From Pelagibacteraceae bacterium (GTDB lineage Bacteria; Pseudomonadota; Alphaproteobacteria; HIMB59; GCA-002718135): a stretch of DNA of 41,980 nt. Each line of letters begins with the position of its first letter. Positions within the stretch are counted from its first letter, which is position 1. The notes beneath the pieces were generated by a model. That model did not search any database. It saw nothing but the letters and a program-made list of their open reading frames with translations, and was not told the origin of the DNA. A program made the position numbers and the translations under genes. This document shows, one piece after another, positions 37,978 to 41,980 of the stretch. Where the stretch lies: NCBI GenBank assembly GCA_017639935.1, contig JAGFWP010000024.1, positions 1 to 41,980 on the forward strand, given 5' to 3'.

Positions 37978-38853
37978 ATGCAAATGTCTAATAGAACTAA
38001 AGGACTGTATATATCTTTAATAGGTGTCTTTATCTTGAGTCCAGATAGTTTGCTAATACGATTATTAAATTTGAATGATATTAGTTTAATTTTTTATAGA
38101 GGCATTTTACCCGCAATAGCTACGAGCCTTTTTTTATTAATATATTATAAAAAAGATATCTTAAAAGCTTTTATTTTAATCGGTTATGCGGGATTGTTAA
38201 ATGCGTTCTTGTATTCAATAGTACACATTGCTTTTGCTTATTCAATTCAACACACAGCTGTAGCTAATACATTGATTTTAATTGCCTCAGCTCCAATATT
38301 TACTGCAATACTTTCTTTAATTTTTTTAAAAGAAAATCCCACGCCTATTACATGGTTAACGATTTTTTTTGCATTAATTAGTATTATTATTATTGGCTGG
38401 GGAAGTTATACATCAGATGGTTTTATTGGTGACATGTTCGCACTTATTACAGGCATTGGTATGGCGGCTGGTGCTATTTTAGTACGATATTGTAAAGATA
38501 AGGATTTAGTTCCATCAGTTGTCATTGGTTGCATATTAACTACCCTCTATTGTCTGCCTTTTTCTCCAGACTTAACAGTTAGTAATGAACAAATTATTTA
38601 TTTATTTCTTATGGGTTTCATAGTCATACCTTGTGCTTTTATTGTGCTTACTGTCGCACCTAGATATGCGCCAGCACACGAAGTCACACTTATTTTTCTG
38701 CTTGAAAGTATTCTGGGCACACTTTGGGTGTGGTTTGTTATAAATGAAAAACCACCATTAAATACTTTGATTGGAGGAACAATGTTGCTATCTTCAGTTT
38801 TTGTCTTTGTTTTCATAACCGCAAAAGAAGAGTATAGATCTAGTGTATTGTAG
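37978..38853 (+). CDS. EamA/DMT family transporter
   Basis: Ten-TM DMT pattern, 291 aa. Confidence 0.8.
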   Translation: MQMSNRTKGLYISLIGVFILSPDSLLIRLLNLNDISLIFYRGILPAIATSLFLLIYYKKDILKAFILIGYAGLLNAFLYSIVHIAFAYSIQHTAVANTLILIASAPIFTAILSLIFLKENPTPITWLTIFFALISIIIIGWGSYTSDGFIGDMFALITGIGMAAGAILVRYCKDKDLVPSVVIGCILTTLYCLPFSPDLTVSNEQIIYLFLMGFIVIPCAFIVLTVAPRYAPAHEVTLIFLLESILGTLWVWFVINEKPPLNTLIGGTMLLSSVFVFVFITAKEEYRSSVL

Positions 38854-39715
38854 GTTCAGTTTTAATTTTTTTTACTACATGCTCTCTAATTGTAATATAA
38901 ACACCACTTGATACAATTATTATCAAGCCCAACCAAATCCATCTATCTGGAAAATCACCAAAGAAATAGTAGCCAATGATTATATTATTCACGATTTCAA
39001 AATATGCCAATGGCGCAAGTTTAGAAGCTTCGGCAAATTTTAAAGATAATATTAATAACAAATGACCTAAAGTACCAAAAGCTGCTAATCCAATCATAAA
39101 TAACCATTGATGATATGTCGGTGAAATCCAGACAAAGGGGACGATGATTGAAATAATTATTGCCCCTAATAATCCTGTAAAAATCAAAGTAAGCAAAGGA
39201 CTGTCAATTGAAGATAATTTTCTTGTTGCTATAATATAAAAAGCATAAGCAACTCCTGTACCAAGCCCCGCTAGGGTAGCTAATTGAATCTCATTAAATC
39301 CAGGCCTAATGATAATTAGTGCGCCAATAAAACCAAATATGACCGCACTCCATCTACGAAATCCAACTTTTTCTTTTAAAATCAATGCAGATAATAATGT
39401 CACGATAATGGGAGCTATAAAGGCTAATGTAAGTGCTTCTGCAAGAGATATAACGGATATTGAATAAAAAAATAAAATTGTCGATAAAAATAAAAAAACA
39501 CTTCTTGCAACTTGTATATTAATGTTTTTTGGCCAAGTTAAATGATTCCGAAAAAAAAAATAAGTTAGAGGCAAGCTGATTAAAACCATAAAAAAATAAC
39601 GACCCCAGACAACTTCTAGAAAATGAAGATCTGTATTAACCATAAGATGCTTTGCCATCCCATCCATAATAGGCAAAACCGACCATGCCAATAAATTTAG
39701 AAATATTGCTTTCAA
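38840..39715 (-). CDS. EamA/DMT family transporter
   Basis: Ten-TM DMT pattern, 291 aa. Confidence 0.85.
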   Translation of the reverse strand: MKAIFLNLLAWSVLPIMDGMAKHLMVNTDLHFLEVVWGRYFFMVLISLPLTYFFFRNHLTWPKNINIQVARSVFLFLSTILFFYSISVISLAEALTLAFIAPIIVTLLSALILKEKVGFRRWSAVIFGFIGALIIIRPGFNEIQLATLAGLGTGVAYAFYIIATRKLSSIDSPLLTLIFTGLLGAIIISIIVPFVWISPTYHQWLFMIGLAAFGTLGHLLLILSLKFAEASKLAPLAYFEIVNNIIIGYYFFGDFPDRWIWLGLIIIVSSGVYITIREHVVKKIKTEPTIH

Positions 39716-39765
39716 AAAAATATTTGATTAATGTATTTAAGATATACTATATCAGTTATAAAAAA

Positions 39766-40017
39766 ATGAATATAAAATTATTAAAGAATAATTGGAGAAA
39801 ATATTACAAGAGAGGTTTTATAACTGGATTAGTTGTTTTATGTTTTCTTTGCTTTGTTGATCAAACATTACAATTCACTATATTTTTTAATAAAATTACA
39901 AACTTAGGTATGTTTATGATAACTTTATCTTATATTTTTTTTGGCGCTGTATTTTGTGGATTATTAAGTCTAATAATATTGATAATTATGTCTTTAGTAA
40001 CAACCTTCAAGAATTAA
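39766..40017 (+). CDS. Small two-TM hypothetical membrane protein
   Basis: MNIKLLKNNWRKYYKRGFITGLVVLCFLCF..., ATG at 39766 in frame with the given ORF. Confidence 0.55.
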   Translation: MNIKLLKNNWRKYYKRGFITGLVVLCFLCFVDQTLQFTIFFNKITNLGMFMITLSYIFFGAVFCGLLSLIILIIMSLVTTFKN

Positions 40018-40019
40018 AT

Positions 40020-40193
40020 TTATAATTTATTTTTTTTAAACCAATCTTTTAAATGCCATTCATTATCTTTCTTGGCTAATTTTCTTATTAAAAAAAACAT
40101 AATAGCAAACCATATTATTACAGTTATAATTCTATGTTCATTAACTAATTGGAAAATATTAGCAAATAAGTTTTCAATAATCTTATAATTCAT
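40020..40193 (-). CDS. 57-aa single-TM hypothetical protein, below the ORF-track length cutoff
   Basis: Reverse strand reads MNYKIIENLFANIFQLVNEHRIITVIIWFAIMFFLIRKLAKKDNEWHLKDWFKKNKL*. Confidence 0.5.
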   Translation of the reverse strand: MNYKIIENLFANIFQLVNEHRIITVIIWFAIMFFLIRKLAKKDNEWHLKDWFKKNKL

Positions 40194-40228
40194 TTTTTAT
40201 TAACTTTATCTTAATTTTTTAAAAAAAA

Positions 40229-40251
40229 AAGGGCAGTTTATTACTGCCCTT
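40229..40251 (-). terminator. Rho-independent terminator (minus strand) AAGGGCAGT-aataa-ACTGCCCTT followed by T-tract
   Basis: 9-bp stem; plus-strand poly-A immediately left becomes poly-T in the minus-strand transcript. Confidence 0.88.
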
Positions 40252-40271
40252 AATATTAATATAAAATTTAG

Positions 40272-40444
40272 TTATTCATTGTCCTTAGCGGTTTGAGCTT
40301 CATGCTTTGCTGCAGATATAATTATACCTAAACATACGCAACATACACCAAAGTGATAAGAACTAGCATACCTGGTGAATCAGCCCATGTAAAATAAGCA
40401 TCAACACCTTCCCAGCTATTTGTTGGTCCAGGCCAAGTATTCAT
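40272..40444 (-). pseudogene. Small single-TM protein downstream of amt, apparently carrying a 1-nt frameshift
   Basis: Frame 0: MNTWPGPTNSWEGVDAYFTWADSPGMLVLITLVYVAYV*; a -1 shift at GTTTAG continues as LGIIISAAKHEAQTAKDNE*; 173 nt total. Confidence 0.6.
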
Positions 40445-40464
40445 AATATGTTCCTTTCTCTTTG

Positions 40465-41745
40465 TTAATTGTGATAAGCTTGTAGTCCAAGCTCAGCTTT
40501 ATCAATTCCAGCTTTTTGGACACTATCAGGTACACGTAACCAGCCACCTGCTTTCATAATCGCTGAAATGCCGTAGCCAGGTACAAAACCAACTAACGCC
40601 ATTACAACAGCGCTGATTAATTGACCCGTGAATGATGATGGAGGTATATCTCCTGCAGCTGGATATCCAGCGGCAAAAAGACCAACAACTAACATGCCTA
40701 GAATTCCACAAACACCATGAATTGACACTGCTCCTACACAGTCATCAATTTTAAATGTATTATGCAGGAAGTCATTTGCCGGAATAATAACGATACCAGC
40801 TACAATCCCTAATAAAAATGCAAACCCTGGATACCAAATATCAAGACCGCTAGCACAAATAAATATTCCTGCTAGTCCCCCAGACATCATCCAGAAAGGA
40901 TTACCTCTACTCCACCAGAAAGCGCCAATCATACCTCCTGATAGACCCATTAGAGTATTGAAGACAAAAGATGATAAAGTTGCTGGCGCACCATAAATAT
41001 TTGTCCAGCCTCCTAAATCAGCTCCTCCCCAAATTAAACAACCTCCGAGGAATCCAAAAAAACCTACAATCAAGGTTAATAGTCCAACAAAAGATAAGAC
41101 AAGACTATGACCTTCAAGTTCATTCATCGTGCCATCCTCGTTATATTTTCCTACTCTAGGTCCTAAATTTAATAGAACTCCAAATGCAAACAAACCAGCT
41201 ATTGTATGTACACAACCTGCTGCTGCTGCATCATGAAATCCAAATCTAGTCACAAGCCATCCATCAGGATGCCATCCCCAAGAAGCTCCTAAGATCCACA
41301 CAACAGAGCCTAAAACTACAGCCAAAAATGTGAATGCACTGATTCTGATTCTTTCTATTACAGATCCAGAGAAAATTGAAGCTGTAGTACACGCAAACAG
41401 CGTAAATGCTGCCCAGAATACACCAGTTGCTTGGTCACTTAACATTGGACCCATTGATACATTCCACGGAGCTCCATATCCTTCTAAATCAATAGGAATA
41501 AAACCTCCAGGAAAAGCTAGATAGATCCACCATCCAAATAGCCAAAAAGTTGGTATCATAAATGCAAATGCTAATAAATTTTTAACACCAGAAGAGACGG
41601 CATTTGGCATTCTAGTCGCCCCCACCTCATACATTAAGAAACCAACGTGAATAATAACCATAAGTGCTGTACACCACCAATAATAGGCTTCCATACCTAC
41701 ATTAGCTTGGGTGGTAACAAATACATTTAATTCTTCTAACGTCAT
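40465..41745 (-). CDS. amt: Ammonium transporter (Amt family)
   Basis: Amt-like multi-TM; ASWGWHPDGW, HDAAAAGCVHTIAGLFA, DDCVGAVSIHGVCGILG motifs. Confidence 0.93.
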   Translation of the reverse strand: MTLEELNVFVTTQANVGMEAYYWWCTALMVIIHVGFLMYEVGATRMPNAVSSGVKNLLAFAFMIPTFWLFGWWIYLAFPGGFIPIDLEGYGAPWNVSMGPMLSDQATGVFWAAFTLFACTTASIFSGSVIERIRISAFTFLAVVLGSVVWILGASWGWHPDGWLVTRFGFHDAAAAGCVHTIAGLFAFGVLLNLGPRVGKYNEDGTMNELEGHSLVLSFVGLLTLIVGFFGFLGGCLIWGGADLGGWTNIYGAPATLSSFVFNTLMGLSGGMIGAFWWSRGNPFWMMSGGLAGIFICASGLDIWYPGFAFLLGIVAGIVIIPANDFLHNTFKIDDCVGAVSIHGVCGILGMLVVGLFAAGYPAAGDIPPSSFTGQLISAVVMALVGFVPGYGISAIMKAGGWLRVPDSVQKAGIDKAELGLQAYHN

Positions 41746-41980
41746 TTGACCTCCTTACGAGTTCATTTTTTTATTAAACCATTTAACGTATAAAATTTTT
41801 GGAAAAAAAAGATCAAACTTTATTCTTTTGTATACCTTGCTTCCCTTCTCTTAAATAAGTTAAACGATAATTTAAGGTTCTTATGATATCATTTTCAGAC
41901 AGAATCAATAAGATTATATTAACTTATCAACATTGTAGCTATATAACTATTTGAAATTTATGAATTTTTCTAAAACTATA

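Noticed and set aside
41746-41980. Long AT-rich region upstream of amt as a possible ncRNA or riboswitch
   Set aside because: No convincing stem, terminator or recognisable consensus could be read; may just contain the amt promoter.

Overview
Low-GC, gene-dense window. Gene content suggests a streamlined marine alphaproteobacterium (SAR11/HIMB59/AEGEAN-169-like); this is inference only. The left end (about 1-2.44 kb) is the most unusual part. Four short, functionally unrelated single-gene units in mixed orientations lie between a truncated acyl-CoA dehydrogenase and tRNA-Thr(GGT). Each junction (five in all) carries one ungapped copy of a 28-bp sequence, consensus CTACCAYCAAC-CACAAG-GAATGTTGAGT, always in the same orientation whatever the gene polarity. 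It looks like a cassette or recombination-site array of unknown type. The rest is metabolic: pdxJ, a D,D-carboxypeptidase, PMM/PGM and UGDH. A LacI-controlled Agl/Thu-type sugar ABC system with Gfo/Idh and TIM-barrel enzymes has a perfect 16-bp operator. A second ABC system without an ATPase gene sits with NagA, full-length GlmS and GH20. A galactokinase-like GHMP kinase and an ALDH follow, then a DMGDH-like / DmdA-like GcvT / ureohydrolase cluster, two tail-to-tail EamA transporters, and amt followed by a small membrane-protein gene that looks frameshifted. In both ABC loci a strong hairpin follows the binding-protein gene directly before the next cistron. No CRISPR, rRNA, recognisable transposase or integrase, or phage genes were seen. 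All family calls are by reading motifs by eye; no search was run.
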